Below the pieces are notes generated by a model. The model was not told where the DNA came from. It was given only the letters and a program-made list of their open reading frames with translations, and did not search any database. Source: Pseudomonas sp. G2-4 (GTDB taxonomy: Bacteria > Pseudomonadota > Gammaproteobacteria > Pseudomonadales > Pseudomonadaceae). From it: a stretch of 64,000 bases of DNA. A program made the translations under genes and the position numbers. Position 1 is the stretch's first letter; each line of letters opens with the position of its first letter. Of this stretch, positions 35,553-44,728 are shown piece by piece. The DNA is taken from NCBI RefSeq assembly GCF_030064125.1, contig NZ_CP125957.1, positions 5,202,501 through 5,266,500 on the forward strand, written 5' to 3'.

Positions 35553-36296
35553 TCAACCCTTGATCTCGACGGCTTGGCTCTTGCCGCCCTCGATCAGCGT
35601 GAAGCGGTATTCACGCCCCGACTCCTTGTCGAAGGAAAACGTGCGACCGGCCATAACGTGGTGCTTGGTCGTCGGTCGGCAGTCGCTTTCCGTCTTTGCG
35701 TCGCAATCCTTGAACTCATCGATCACCACGACGCTGTTGCCGTTGTTGCGCATCAGGTAGCGATTGGCGCTGTCGTCGATCACCGTCTCGAAACGGGTGT
35801 CCTTGGGCCGTACGAAAAACACCGTGCCATAGCCCGCCAGGACCTTGACCCCCGCCGCTACGCGCTCCTTCTTGTACGCTTCGCGTTCCTCGGCGCTGAC
35901 GGCGAATTCATCCTCGGCTTCCGGCACCACCGGCACGAAACGCACCCGGAAGTACCGCTCCTTGTCGCGGTTGCCCATGAACAGCAACCGAGTGCCCTGC
36001 ATGCCGTTGGCCGGCACGATCAGGCGCGCCGGGCTGGCCATCAGGCCATCCTTGGAGGTGGCGCCGGCCTGGTTCTCCAAAGGCAATTCCTGGTAGCTGC
36101 CGTCCTCGTTGTAGACGATCTCCAGGATGTTGACCTTGACGAATGCCGTGGACGTTCCGCCGTTGAACACCCGCTTCATGTAGGTGCTTTTGTCGCCGTC
36201 GAGATAGTCGTAGACCACCCCGACACCAATCTGCGGCCCGGCCTGGGCCATGCTGCAAAACAGAAGAAACCCAACCCATGCCAATAGATGTTTCAT
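35553..36296 (-). CDS. Alternate-type (CfaA/CooB-like) fimbrial chaperone
   Basis: 247 residues from ATG 36294-36296, chosen because AGAGAAG precedes it; an in-frame ATG six codons upstream is possible. Signal peptide ends AQA. Two-domain immunoglobulin-like layout of fimbrial chaperones: FVKVNILEIVYNEDGSYQELP, SPARLIVPANGMQGTRLLFMG (edge strand) and YFRVRFVPVVPEAE. It lacks the close similarity to PapD and fits the CS1-class periplasmic chaperone, which delivers pilins to the usher. Confidence 0.85.
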   Translation of the reverse strand: MKHLLAWVGFLLFCSMAQAGPQIGVGVVYDYLDGDKSTYMKRVFNGGTSTAFVKVNILEIVYNEDGSYQELPLENQAGATSKDGLMASPARLIVPANGMQGTRLLFMGNRDKERYFRVRFVPVVPEAEDEFAVSAEEREAYKKERVAAGVKVLAGYGTVFFVRPKDTRFETVIDDSANRYLMRNNGNSVVVIDEFKDCDAKTESDCRPTTKHHVMAGRTFSFDKESGREYRFTLIEGGKSQAVEIKG

Positions 36297-36371
36297 CACT
36301 TCTCTTAACCTCATGTATTAAACGCAACTCACTGATCACTACTTACCGAACTCTGCCGGACGGCACGCCAT

Positions 36372-37596
36372 TCAAACCTCTGAATCCCAGATCACCGTGA
36401 CGCTGCCGGTATAGGTGTCGGGCGTGCGATCGAGCATCGCTGCGACACTGCTGGTGCGGATCTTGAAATGCAGGGTTCCGAGCTTGCGATCGACATACCT
36501 GACCGGGAGAAATCGAACAGGATTGGAAAAGGCCCCAACAGGCACCGTTTGGCGAATGACCGGTTGCCCGTTGGTATTGGTCAAGCCGTCGGGCAGCGTC
36601 ACATCGACATCCACCGGGTAGTAGATTTCGGAACCCGGCGCCGTGACACCGCACTCGGTGCCGGCCATGTACCGGCACTCAAGACTCATGGTGAAAGGTG
36701 AAGACGACGAGATACGGAACTGATGATCGCGAAACAGCACGGTCGGTTTGCTACCGTTACTCAACCAGGCCTTCCAACCCTCTCTAGGCTCCAATTCCGC
36801 CCGGCGGAATTTCAACCTTGAGGACATGCTCGACATCCAGGGTGAAATTGAGCGTGAGCGCCGAATCATTGGGGATCACGACGTCACCGAAATCAAAATC
36901 CTGGCCCGGCCCGATGCCGAGATTCAGTGAGCCGCGGTACTGGCCGCCCGCCATTTGCAAAGGATTGGGCGTGCGCAGCTCGTAGGCAAAGCTCAAGCCC
37001 TGGTACTCGAATCGAGGAATCAGGTAGCGGGCCGGTTTGGCGCAGGCGTCTTCAACCGGAGTCCTCCAGAAGAACCACGCGTGGGAAATGGTCGCCCCCT
37101 GTCTTACACAGGGCGCCGGGGCTTGCCACCAGGTCGAGCCGAAGATCATGTTATAGGCGGTTTCGTCACTCACGCCGCCGCCGACGATGTCAGCCGGGCT
37201 GGGCGTCAGCCCGATCGCCCCGCCCATTCCGACTACGCGAAATTCAAGCGTTTCGGTATGGCCTGTACCGGTATGGGTCACCTGTACCGTACGCCAGTTA
37301 GCCGGTGCCTTGAGCATCGCACCTTGCCGGCTATCTTCATGATTGGCCTGGATCGGCCCCCCCGAAGCGCCTGTACCCAATATCAAGCTGAATATCCCGG
37401 CCGACTGGCACAGCACGACGAATTGCTCGCAATAACCGCTGTTTCGGGTGGTGTTGACGAACTTATTCTCGTGGGGCTTTGCGCTATCGGCTCTGAATTG
37501 CGCGGTAATGTCCAACGTGGCGGCTTCGACAGCCGGCAAGCAGGCAAGCCAAACTGCGGCAGTCATACCACTTGCCAGTTTTCTCGAAAGTTTCAT
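36372..37596 (-). pseudogene. Fimbrial tip adhesin (CooD/CfaE-like), frameshifted
   Basis: From ATG 37594-37596 the frame runs 270 residues (signal peptide ending VEA, ITAQFRADSAKPHENKFVNTT, FELRTPNPL-like segment, VLKVEIPPGG) and stops at 36784-36786. The homologous continuation, ELEPREGWKAWLSNGSKPT up to YTGSVTVIWDSEV, is in another frame to 36372. Compared with the intact neighbour at 37664-38917, the DNA just after the IPPGG codons lacks 11 bases (between GGCG and GAATTGG). The result is loss of the C-terminal, pilin-like domain needed for anchoring in the pilus. No homopolymer is present, so slipped-strand phase variation is unlikely. Confidence 0.85.
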
Positions 37597-37663
37597 CTAT
37601 ACAACCTCATGCATCCGAGCAAATCGTGAGGGGGTCAAACATCCATTGAACAGGCTAGGTTTT

Positions 37664-38917
37664 TTAAACTTCCGAATCCCAGATCACCGTGACGTTGCCG
37701 CTATACGCCTTGGCGCCAGTGCCCAGCATCGCGTCGACTTGAGTGCGGCCAACTTCGAAGTGGAGCATTCCCGGCCGGCGATCGACATAGAAGCCCGGCT
37801 GGAACAGTTCAGTGCCACTGCCGTCACGCAGTAGCCGGCGACGGTTGACCGGTTGTCCGGCGGCGTCGGTCAAGCCATCGGGCAGGGTCACGCTGACGTC
37901 CACTGGCACGGCATGGCCGGTGCCGGTTTCGGAGATCGCGCAGGTATTGCCGCTGACGTATTGGCATTCGAGCCCCATCTTGAAACGTGAGGAGGCCGAG
38001 ATATGGAAGCGTTGATCGCGGAACAACTGTGTTGGTTTTTGGCCCTGGTTCAGCCAGGCTTGCCAGCCGCCTTGGGGAACCAATTCGACGCGGTTGCCGC
38101 CGGGGGGGATTTCGATTTTGAGGGTGTGTTGGACTTCGAGATTGAAGTTGAGTGTGATCGTCGAGTCGTTGGGGATCATGACATCGCCCAGGTCGAAGTC
38201 CTGTCCTGGCCCGACGGTATAGCTCAAGGTGCCGGTGTAGTGTCCGGTCGACATTTTCAACGGGTTGGGCGTGCGCAGTTCGTAGGCAAAATCCAGGTAG
38301 TTGTACCTCATATCGGGTACCCGATATTTAGCCTGTTTGGCGCAAGCATTTTCCTGCGGGGTCTTCCAAAAAAAAGCGTACTGATAAGTGCTGTAGATCG
38401 AAACCCCACTGTAGCGGCAGGGCGCCGGAGCATACACCCAAGCACTGCCCCATAGAGCTCCATGAGCCCCGTAGACGGTGCCTCCCCCTACCAGCTCGAC
38501 GGGGCTCACACTGAGCCGATATTGCGAGCCGATACCGGACACACGAATTTCAACCAGTTCACTTTCACCAGTAATCGAGTTGACCACGGTGGCTGTACGC
38601 CAATTGGCGGGGACCTTGAACATGGCGCCTTGGCGACTGTCTCCGTGATTGGCCTCAATAGCTTTGGACGAATTGAAAGTAATGGGCATCCGAATACTGA
38701 ACATGCCAGTGATTTCGCACTCCCGTGGGAGCGTGGCGCAATACCCGCTCACCGGCGTGGTATTGGTGAACTTGTTCTCCGTGGGTTTCGCCGGATCAGG
38801 CCGAAAACGCGCACTGATATCCTGGATCAATGCACTGGCCGTTGTCGGGCCAGCAAGAAGCGAGGCAAACAACAGCACCGAAACCACGCTGCGCACGGCT
38901 ACCGATAAGGGTTTCAT
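37664..38917 (-). CDS. Fimbrial tip adhesin (CooD/CfaE-like), intact
   Basis: 417 residues. Signal peptide ends ASA, followed by LIQDISARFRPDPAKPTENKF. N-terminal adhesive domain with paired Cys (GYCATLPRECE), SRQGAMFKVPANWRT, FAYELRTPNPLKMSTGHYTGTLSY; C-terminal pilin-like domain about 255-417 with YVSGNTC, DVSVTLPDGLTD and AYSGNVTVIWDSEV. This two-domain form is that of CS1-class tip adhesins. Tandem paralogue of the broken gene downstream; about 67 bases separate them. Confidence 0.85.
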   Translation of the reverse strand: MKPLSVAVRSVVSVLLFASLLAGPTTASALIQDISARFRPDPAKPTENKFTNTTPVSGYCATLPRECEITGMFSIRMPITFNSSKAIEANHGDSRQGAMFKVPANWRTATVVNSITGESELVEIRVSGIGSQYRLSVSPVELVGGGTVYGAHGALWGSAWVYAPAPCRYSGVSIYSTYQYAFFWKTPQENACAKQAKYRVPDMRYNYLDFAYELRTPNPLKMSTGHYTGTLSYTVGPGQDFDLGDVMIPNDSTITLNFNLEVQHTLKIEIPPGGNRVELVPQGGWQAWLNQGQKPTQLFRDQRFHISASSRFKMGLECQYVSGNTCAISETGTGHAVPVDVSVTLPDGLTDAAGQPVNRRRLLRDGSGTELFQPGFYVDRRPGMLHFEVGRTQVDAMLGTGAKAYSGNVTVIWDSEV

Positions 38918-39011
38918 CTATACAACCTCATACATCAAAGCGAATCCCTGCAAATTGGAGAAAGAACCTTCACGCGGGGCGCGAACCTTGCTCCCCACGA
39001 CACATCAGGAT

Positions 39012-41546
39012 TCAGGAACGCTGCCGGTCCTTCCCGGCCTCGCCCAATGAGTTATCCGCCAGGGTGTCCGGCGTGCAGCGCAAATCACCGATCATCAACA
39101 CATCGCCTTCGCGGTTGGCGTTGTCCGGGTCGAGGCGGAAGCGGCAGAACAATTCACTGCCGTAGCGCACTTCCAGGGTCGGTGAGCTGGCGTTCATTTC
39201 CATGGAGAAGAACCCATCCGCCTCGCTGACGCCGCGACTGGCGTGGTTGATCACGTGATGGCCCCGAAGCGGCTCGCCCTCTCCGTCCACCAGGCGCCCG
39301 AGCACGGTCACGGTTTTCATCACGTGGACCTTGCGGTAATCCACGCCGCCTTTGTTCAGGTGATAACGGGTACGCGCAGGCTCGATGTTCGCCGCCGGTG
39401 GGTGCACGCCGTCGAAGTCGAAGGTCACCATGCTGTTCTTGTAGGCGGTGATGGGGATGAAATTGCGGCCCGGGCGCAACGCCGTGCTGCCACCGGTCAA
39501 ATCGTCGGCACGCAGGGCGACACCGTCCAGATCGGTTTCCACATCGACGATCATCCCCGCGCCCCGCCCTTGGGGCAGGCCGGTGAAGGCGGTTTTCTGG
39601 CCGCCCACGGCCACGGTGCTGCTCAGGTTCAAGCCGCCGGTGAGGTTGTCGTTATAGGACGAGCGCTGGACGAAACCGTCGCCGTACAGCGAATCGGTCA
39701 TGAAACTGGCAATGCCGGACAGGCCCACGCCATAAGTGTCGGCCATTGCCGTGGCGGAAACACTTTGCAAGACGTGATCCTGCAGGTCCCGGCGATAGGT
39801 CACCGAGGCATTATGGTCGCGGTCCCCGTCCCGTGATGTGCGAGTGCCGATGCTGCCCGACCAGTACTCGCCCGGCCCGCCCAACGCGACACTGATGCTC
39901 AGGTCGACGCCGCGGTTGCGCCGGTCGGCGGTGCTCGACGTACCGGGGCGGTCGAATACCGACAACCGCCAGTTGGCATCACTGCCGCCCAGCTTGCCGC
40001 GCTGGGTCCAGCCCAAGTCCAGCCCGGTGCCCTGGACATTGCCTTCGCTGTAGGCCAGCCGTCCATTGATGGAGGTCTTGTTGCTCAAGCGATGATTGAC
40101 CGACAACGAGGAGTTGCTGGTTTGGCCGACGAACACGTTGCGTTGGCGGATGCGGGTGCCGTCCGGCCGGGTTTCATAGGTGTTGCGGGTGTCCAGCCAA
40201 CTGCGGTTGTGGCTCGCCACGACGCTGCCATGGCCATAGCTGTACAGGCCTTGCACGTCCATGCCGGTGCCGTACTGCTGGGTCTGATAGACGTTGGCGT
40301 ACAGGCTGGTGTTGCTGGCCAGTGTCCAGTCAATCGAGGTGCCCACTTGCACTTTATCCTGCACCTGGCGCGTGGAGGCGCCGAGGATCACCCGGGGATG
40401 CAGCAGATAGTTGAAGCCCAAACCCGCCGTGGTGAAACCCGAGGGCTGGTCTTCCCAGTTGCTCCAAAGCCTGGTTTCGCGCCCGGCGAACAGGTTGTAG
40501 CGCCAGCGGTCCTCTGAATTGCTCCAATTATTGGGTTTGTAGACCAGCTCCTGGCTGGTGGCGGTGGTTTGCCCGTCCTCGACCAATCGCACCTCCACTT
40601 CGTAGATGCCGCCGGGCAAGGGCCGGGTGTCCAGGCTCTGCAAGCCGGCGCTGACCGCCTGGGTATTGATCAGCAGGCCGTTGCGATAGATCTCCACCGA
40701 AGCCTGGCGGCTGGCGGTGACATAAATGGGGTAGACGCTGGGTTTGGGATTTTCCATTACCAGGCTGTCGGAGCTGCCGTACATGACCCCGAGTGCGGTG
40801 TCCGGGTTGGCACCGAACGAACGGATCTGACGGTTCAAGCCATCGGAGTTGGGTGTGAAATAACCCAGGCGGAAAAAATTCCCTTCCATCTCCCGTTGGG
40901 TATAAAGCTCGTGGACGGCGTGGTACAGCTTGTCGTCCGGGCCGCCAAGACGCGACAGCTGAAGGTCCATTGACTGGCTCCAGTTGCCAATACTGGAACT
41001 GGCGTTGAGGCCATAACGCCCGCCCGTGTCCTGTTCCTGGCCACCATTGATATTCAGTTGGTTGTTGAAGATCAGGCCGAGGCTGCCACCTGCCGGCTGA
41101 TCGTAGTAACGCTTGGTTTCGTTGGCTCGCTCCACATCCCTGGTCAGGATCGACACCAATGAGTTTTCAAGACTGTAGTGCACCGCCAGCAGCCCGGACG
41201 GGCAACTGCCTTCACAGGCACCCAGCCTTTGTCCTTGCTTGAGATGTTGCTCCCATTGCTCGATCTCGACCGTTTTTAGCGTGCTGTCCTGCGTGTCGGT
41301 GAATTCGAGCAGGGTAATACGATCATCCCGTGTCAAGACCACCATGGCTTCGCCGAGGTACTGTTGATTGAGCTCAACTCGAACCGCCAAAGGCACATCG
41401 AAAAAGTGCGATTCAAACTCAGCCGGCAGACCCTTGGCCTGGGCTAGCAGGCTTCTGGGTGTGGTACCGGGGGCAGTCGGCGCAGCCAATGCACTCGCGC
41501 ACAGAAATAGCGCGAGGGCACCCGCGATGGGTGGCATCGGAAACAT
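39012..41546 (-). CDS. CS1-type outer-membrane usher (CfaC/CooC/TcfC-like)
   Basis: 844 residues from ATG 41544-41546 (a TTG one codon upstream is also open). Signal peptide ends ALA. The N-terminal domain carries FESHFFDVPLAVRVELNQQYLGEA; the central portion has many alternating beta strands ending in aromatic residues, as in 24-strand ushers, with PLPGGIYEVEVRLVEDGQ in the plug region; the C-terminal part has RNFIPITAYKNSMVTFDF and a Cys in ELFCRFRLDPDN. It secretes and polymerises the pilins across the outer membrane. Confidence 0.9.
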   Translation of the reverse strand: MFPMPPIAGALALFLCASALAAPTAPGTTPRSLLAQAKGLPAEFESHFFDVPLAVRVELNQQYLGEAMVVLTRDDRITLLEFTDTQDSTLKTVEIEQWEQHLKQGQRLGACEGSCPSGLLAVHYSLENSLVSILTRDVERANETKRYYDQPAGGSLGLIFNNQLNINGGQEQDTGGRYGLNASSSIGNWSQSMDLQLSRLGGPDDKLYHAVHELYTQREMEGNFFRLGYFTPNSDGLNRQIRSFGANPDTALGVMYGSSDSLVMENPKPSVYPIYVTASRQASVEIYRNGLLINTQAVSAGLQSLDTRPLPGGIYEVEVRLVEDGQTTATSQELVYKPNNWSNSEDRWRYNLFAGRETRLWSNWEDQPSGFTTAGLGFNYLLHPRVILGASTRQVQDKVQVGTSIDWTLASNTSLYANVYQTQQYGTGMDVQGLYSYGHGSVVASHNRSWLDTRNTYETRPDGTRIRQRNVFVGQTSNSSLSVNHRLSNKTSINGRLAYSEGNVQGTGLDLGWTQRGKLGGSDANWRLSVFDRPGTSSTADRRNRGVDLSISVALGGPGEYWSGSIGTRTSRDGDRDHNASVTYRRDLQDHVLQSVSATAMADTYGVGLSGIASFMTDSLYGDGFVQRSSYNDNLTGGLNLSSTVAVGGQKTAFTGLPQGRGAGMIVDVETDLDGVALRADDLTGGSTALRPGRNFIPITAYKNSMVTFDFDGVHPPAANIEPARTRYHLNKGGVDYRKVHVMKTVTVLGRLVDGEGEPLRGHHVINHASRGVSEADGFFSMEMNASSPTLEVRYGSELFCRFRLDPDNANREGDVLMIGDLRCTPDTLADNSLGEAGKDRQRS

Positions 41547-41672
41547 CAACGGATTCTCATAATCAGCGAACGATCAGGGCGTTTCAGGTGCGGGCCGCCC
41601 GGCTGGGGAGCGCCGGACGGCCTGCGGCAATGCCCAGGCAATGAGGTGAAACTCACCGGGCATCGAGCGGCA

Positions 41673-42157
41673 TCACGGGCGCGGCACGGCGTCGAAGATC
41701 ACGGTCATGTCAGCGGTGTACAGGCCGTTCTGGGTATCCAGGGGGCGGGCCGGGATGATGGTCATGTCAGCCTGGGTACCTGGAGTCGACGTTGCATCGT
41801 CCACTACTTCCTGAGGAAGGGCAGTCAGGGTGACGCCGTTGAACGTGGTGGTCAGGTCGATGGCGTCACGGCCGTTGTACAGCGCTGCCGGGCCACCCTC
41901 GATGTAGGCGTGGACCGAACCGTTGGTGTTCTTCACGTCGAAGGTCTGGCGCAGGGAGGTCAAAGTGCCGCTGACCGTGTTGTAGGTCATGACTTCGTCT
42001 TTACCAAAGTTCGGGTCACGTGGCTGCACATGGAACTGCAGGGTCGGGATGTTGCCGTGATGTGGATCGAGGAACGAGCATCGTCGAGGGCGAACGCCGC
42101 CGAAGAACCCAAGGCAGCAGCGACCAGAGCAGTACCGGATACGAATTGTTTGAGCAT
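41673..42157 (-). pseudogene. Promoter-proximal major pilin gene, frameshifted
   Basis: ATG at 42155-42157 begins MLKQFVSGTALVAAALGSSAAFALDD (signal peptide), then ARSSIHITA, and the frame shifts. The expected N-I-P-T-L-Q-F-H-V continuation is in another frame, running from HVQPRDPNFGKDEVM through FDVKNTNGSVHAYIEGG to the stop at 41673. Compared with the three intact paralogues (plus-strand GTTCGCGGTGAT at the site) one base is missing near 42053 (GTTGCCGTGAT). As written the product ends after about 56 residues. This would abolish the main subunit unless the change is a sequencing error or the downstream paralogues substitute. Confidence 0.85.
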
Positions 42158-42522
42158 GTTGTTAACACCTGTTCTTAGCATAAAGAGAAGGGTTGAAGTT
42201 GCAGACCAACAACCACTTGGCCTGCCCCTTCAACGCCGGGGCATGATCGGCTCTCTTTAACTAAAAATAAGCAGGCACTTTCCCATAAGGGTGTAGTACT
42301 TCGCGCATACATAACAGGGAAAAAGAAGCAGATTCATATAAAACTGAAGTTTGGCTGTCAGAAACAACCCACATCTCCCGCCTACACGCTATTCAATCAT
42401 TACAAATGAATGCAACCCCGAACCTTGTCACCCCGGATTTAGAGCATTCATGTAAGGTTTTTTCCGAAAGCAAGTAAGAGCCCTGCAAATAAAAATACTT
42501 CTTAGTTCCAGAAAAATATCAA
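42158..42522. promoter_or_regulatory. AT-rich divergent promoter region of the pilus and PadR operons
   Basis: About 365 bases without a gene. It is far more AT-rich than its surroundings and must contain the fimbrial promoter. No REP or terminator-like hairpin is visible. Confidence 0.45.
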
Positions 42523-42550
42523 AGATATATCTTCGGATAAAGATATATCT
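42523..42550. promoter_or_regulatory. Twin palindromic operator of the PadR gene
   Basis: Two perfect 10-bp palindromes AGATATATCT at 42523-42532 and 42541-42550, 18 bases start to start, within AAAGATATATCTTCGGATAAAGATATATCT. They lie 35 bases before the PadR start. PadR proteins bind such AT-rich dyads and usually repress themselves; binding here is inferred. Confidence 0.7.
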
Positions 42551-42584
42551 CAGTTCTATCTTATGCAGAATGGAGAGCACGCAT

Positions 42585-43148
42585 ATGACAATCACTTATT
42601 CCCTGCCCAGGAACGACGGTTTCGAACAGCCCCTGGCAGTCCGTGAGCGTGGCAGCCGTGGTCCACGGGTGTTCGCCCCCGGCGATCTGAAACTGCTGTT
42701 GCTGGCGCTGATTGCCGAACAGCCTTGCCATGGCTATGACCTGATCCGCCGGATCGAGAATATGTTCGACGGTGCCTACAGCCCCAGCCCCGGCGTGATC
42801 TACCCGACCCTGACCTTCCTGGAAATGAGCTCGTTGGTCACCTGTGGCGTCGACGACGGAAAAAAATGCTACAGCGTGACCGACGCCGGACGTCTATCCC
42901 TTGAAGAGCAGGCCGTGGCGCTGGATGAGGTGCTGGGGCGCGTAGAAACACGCAAGCGCACGCTGCGCGGCCATGACCGCCCCGCAGAGATCCACGAAGC
43001 GGTGTATAACCTGCGGCAGGCGCTGCAAAAGCATCCTGGCCACTGGAGCCCGGAAGAAATCACGCGGGTATGCGACTTGCTCAACGACACCGCCAAAGCC
43101 ATTATCGACGGCCCCGACCGTCCACCCGTTTCGGAGTCAACACCATGA
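42585..43148 (+). CDS. PadR family transcriptional regulator
   Basis: 187 residues from ATG 42585; GGAGAG at 42572-42577 sits at good distance and rules against the in-frame ATG at 42570. The PadR winged HTH is at residues about 30-105: LKLLLLALIAEQPCHGYDLIRRIE, SPGVIYPTLTFLEMSSLV. C-terminal dimerisation helices follow. Its stop overlaps the start of the siderophore-interacting protein gene (ATGA), so it probably controls that gene and itself in response to iron or flavin/haem-related ligand; the ligand is not known. Confidence 0.9.
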   Translation: MTITYSLPRNDGFEQPLAVRERGSRGPRVFAPGDLKLLLLALIAEQPCHGYDLIRRIENMFDGAYSPSPGVIYPTLTFLEMSSLVTCGVDDGKKCYSVTDAGRLSLEEQAVALDEVLGRVETRKRTLRGHDRPAEIHEAVYNLRQALQKHPGHWSPEEITRVCDLLNDTAKAIIDGPDRPPVSESTP

Positions 43149-43930
43149 CTGAAGTCGATCCAAACACCATTCACCGTGTCAATCACGAGGTCAAACGCCG
43201 TCGCCTGGAAGTCTTGCGGGTGCAGGACCTGACCCCGCGGATGCGCCGCATCACCGTCGGTGGGCCGGAACTGGCCGGGTTCGTCAGCCTGGGCACTGAC
43301 GATCACGTGAAGCTGTTTTTCCCGCAGAACGCTGAGGAACGGGCGGCGCTGGAAAGCGTCAACCTCAGCGCCGGCAAGGCCCAGGGTACGTTGCCGGAAA
43401 TGCGCGACTACACCCCGCGCCGCTATGACCTGGACACTCTGGAGATGGACATCGATTTCGTGCTCCACGGTGACGGCCCTGCCTCGACTTGGGCATCCCA
43501 GGCAGCCCCCGGGCAATACCTCGACATCGGTGGGCCACGGGGTTCGATGATCGTGCCGGACATCTTCGACAGCTACCTGCTGATCGGCGACGAAACCGCC
43601 CTCCCCGCCATCGCCCGCCGCCTCGAAGGCCTGGCGCCGAACCGACGGGCCCTGGTGGTGGTGGAAGTGGAAAACGGTGCCGAACAGCAGATCCTCCAGA
43701 GTCCGGCGCAGGTCCACGTGATCTGGGTGTTGCGCGAAGGTCGCCAGGACAACCTGTTGACCACCGTGCAACAGCTGGAAGTCCCGCCGGGCAAGCTGTA
43801 CGCCTGGGTTGCCACCGAAAGCAAGCTGTCACGGCAGATTCGCAAGGTGTTGCTGGAGGAGAAAGGCTTGGATCAGGATTTTGTGAAGGCTGTGGGGTAT
43901 TGGAAGGCGGAGGGGAGTGAGGAGGATTGA
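43145..43930 (+). CDS. Siderophore-interacting protein (ferric reductase, ViuB/YqjH-like)
   Basis: 261 residues from ATG 43145. FAD-binding domain at the N-terminus (MRRITVGGPELAGF, YTPRRYD) and the NAD(P)H-binding C-terminal SIP domain (DSYLLIGDETALPAIARRLE, AYAWVATES-like segment). Such proteins reduce ferric siderophores in the cytoplasm to release iron. Cotranscribed with the PadR regulator. Confidence 0.92.
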   Translation: MTEVDPNTIHRVNHEVKRRRLEVLRVQDLTPRMRRITVGGPELAGFVSLGTDDHVKLFFPQNAEERAALESVNLSAGKAQGTLPEMRDYTPRRYDLDTLEMDIDFVLHGDGPASTWASQAAPGQYLDIGGPRGSMIVPDIFDSYLLIGDETALPAIARRLEGLAPNRRALVVVEVENGAEQQILQSPAQVHVIWVLREGRQDNLLTTVQQLEVPPGKLYAWVATESKLSRQIRKVLLEEKGLDQDFVKAVGYWKAEGSEED

Positions 43931-43970
43931 AAGGCGGTGTTCTGGCCTCTACTGGCTGAACACAAGACCC

Positions 43971-44102
43971 GTGGCGAGGGAGCTTGCTCCCGCTGGGCTG
44001 CGCAGCAGCCCCCTCTCAAAGGCCACTCAATCAACCTGATCCACCGCGTTGCCTGGTTTTGGGGCCGCTTCGCGGCCCAGCGGGAGCATGCTCCCTCGCC
44101 AC
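43971..44102. repeat. REPIN, array subclass
   Basis: A single REPIN in array-1 orientation (CTCAATCAACCTGATCCACCGCGTTGCC inside) just downstream of the siderophore-interacting protein gene. Confidence 0.9.
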
Positions 44103-44158
44103 GGGGCTAACGTTGCCCTTGAGAGTTTTACCCGACACCCCACCAGAGACTCCGCCCC

Positions 44159-44626
44159 ATGCTCTTCCTGATCGCCTACATCGCCAGCGTCGTGCTGATC
44201 AACTTCGCATTTTCCGCCGCGCCGCACTTGGACATCATCTGGTCGGCCTGGGGCGGCCTGGTGTTTATCCTGCGGGACATGGTGCAGACCCGCTTCGGCC
44301 ATGGCGCCATCGTGGCGATGCTGGCGGCGCTGGTGTTGTCCTACGTCACCTCGGACCCGACCATCGCTCTGGCCAGCGCCACGGCATTCGCCGTGTCCGA
44401 GTGCATCGACTGGCTGGTCTTCACCATCACCAAACGCCCGTTGCATGATCGGCTGTGGATCAGTTCGGCCCTGAGCATTCCGTTGGACACCTTTATTTTC
44501 TTCGGTCTGATCGACGCCCTGACACCGGGTGTGGTGATCACCGCCCTGGCCTCGAAATTCGCCGGGGTCACGGCCGTCTGGCTGATCATGGCCTGGCGTT
44601 TACGCAAACAGGCCGTCGCCACCTGA
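44159..44626 (+). CDS. VUT family (YhhQ-like) transporter
   Basis: 155 residues, four to five transmembrane helices. The motif LDIIWSAWGGLVFILRDMVQTRFG and the SATAFAVSECIDWLVFTITKRP segment are characteristic of the VUT/YhhQ family of queuosine-precursor transporters. It is shorter than YhhQ (about 220). Inner membrane; substrate presumed a 7-deazaguanine or related vitamin-like compound. Confidence 0.8.
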   Translation: MLFLIAYIASVVLINFAFSAAPHLDIIWSAWGGLVFILRDMVQTRFGHGAIVAMLAALVLSYVTSDPTIALASATAFAVSECIDWLVFTITKRPLHDRLWISSALSIPLDTFIFFGLIDALTPGVVITALASKFAGVTAVWLIMAWRLRKQAVAT

Positions 44627-44728
44627 AGCCAAACCCTGCGGTTCATGTAAAATGCCGCGCTTTCTCCCCATGGGAAGCTCGCCCGGCGCGCGACCCTCGA
44701 TGCTCCGCTCCTGTTTGAGGACCTTCAG

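Noticed and set aside
36784..36820. Programmed frameshift or phase-variable tract in the adhesin
   Set aside because: No homopolymer or short tandem repeat at the site; the difference from the paralogue is an 11-base gap, which fits a simple deletion.
44627..44728. Riboswitch before purT
   Set aside because: Only about 100 bases, with no recognisable purine or preQ1 aptamer pattern.
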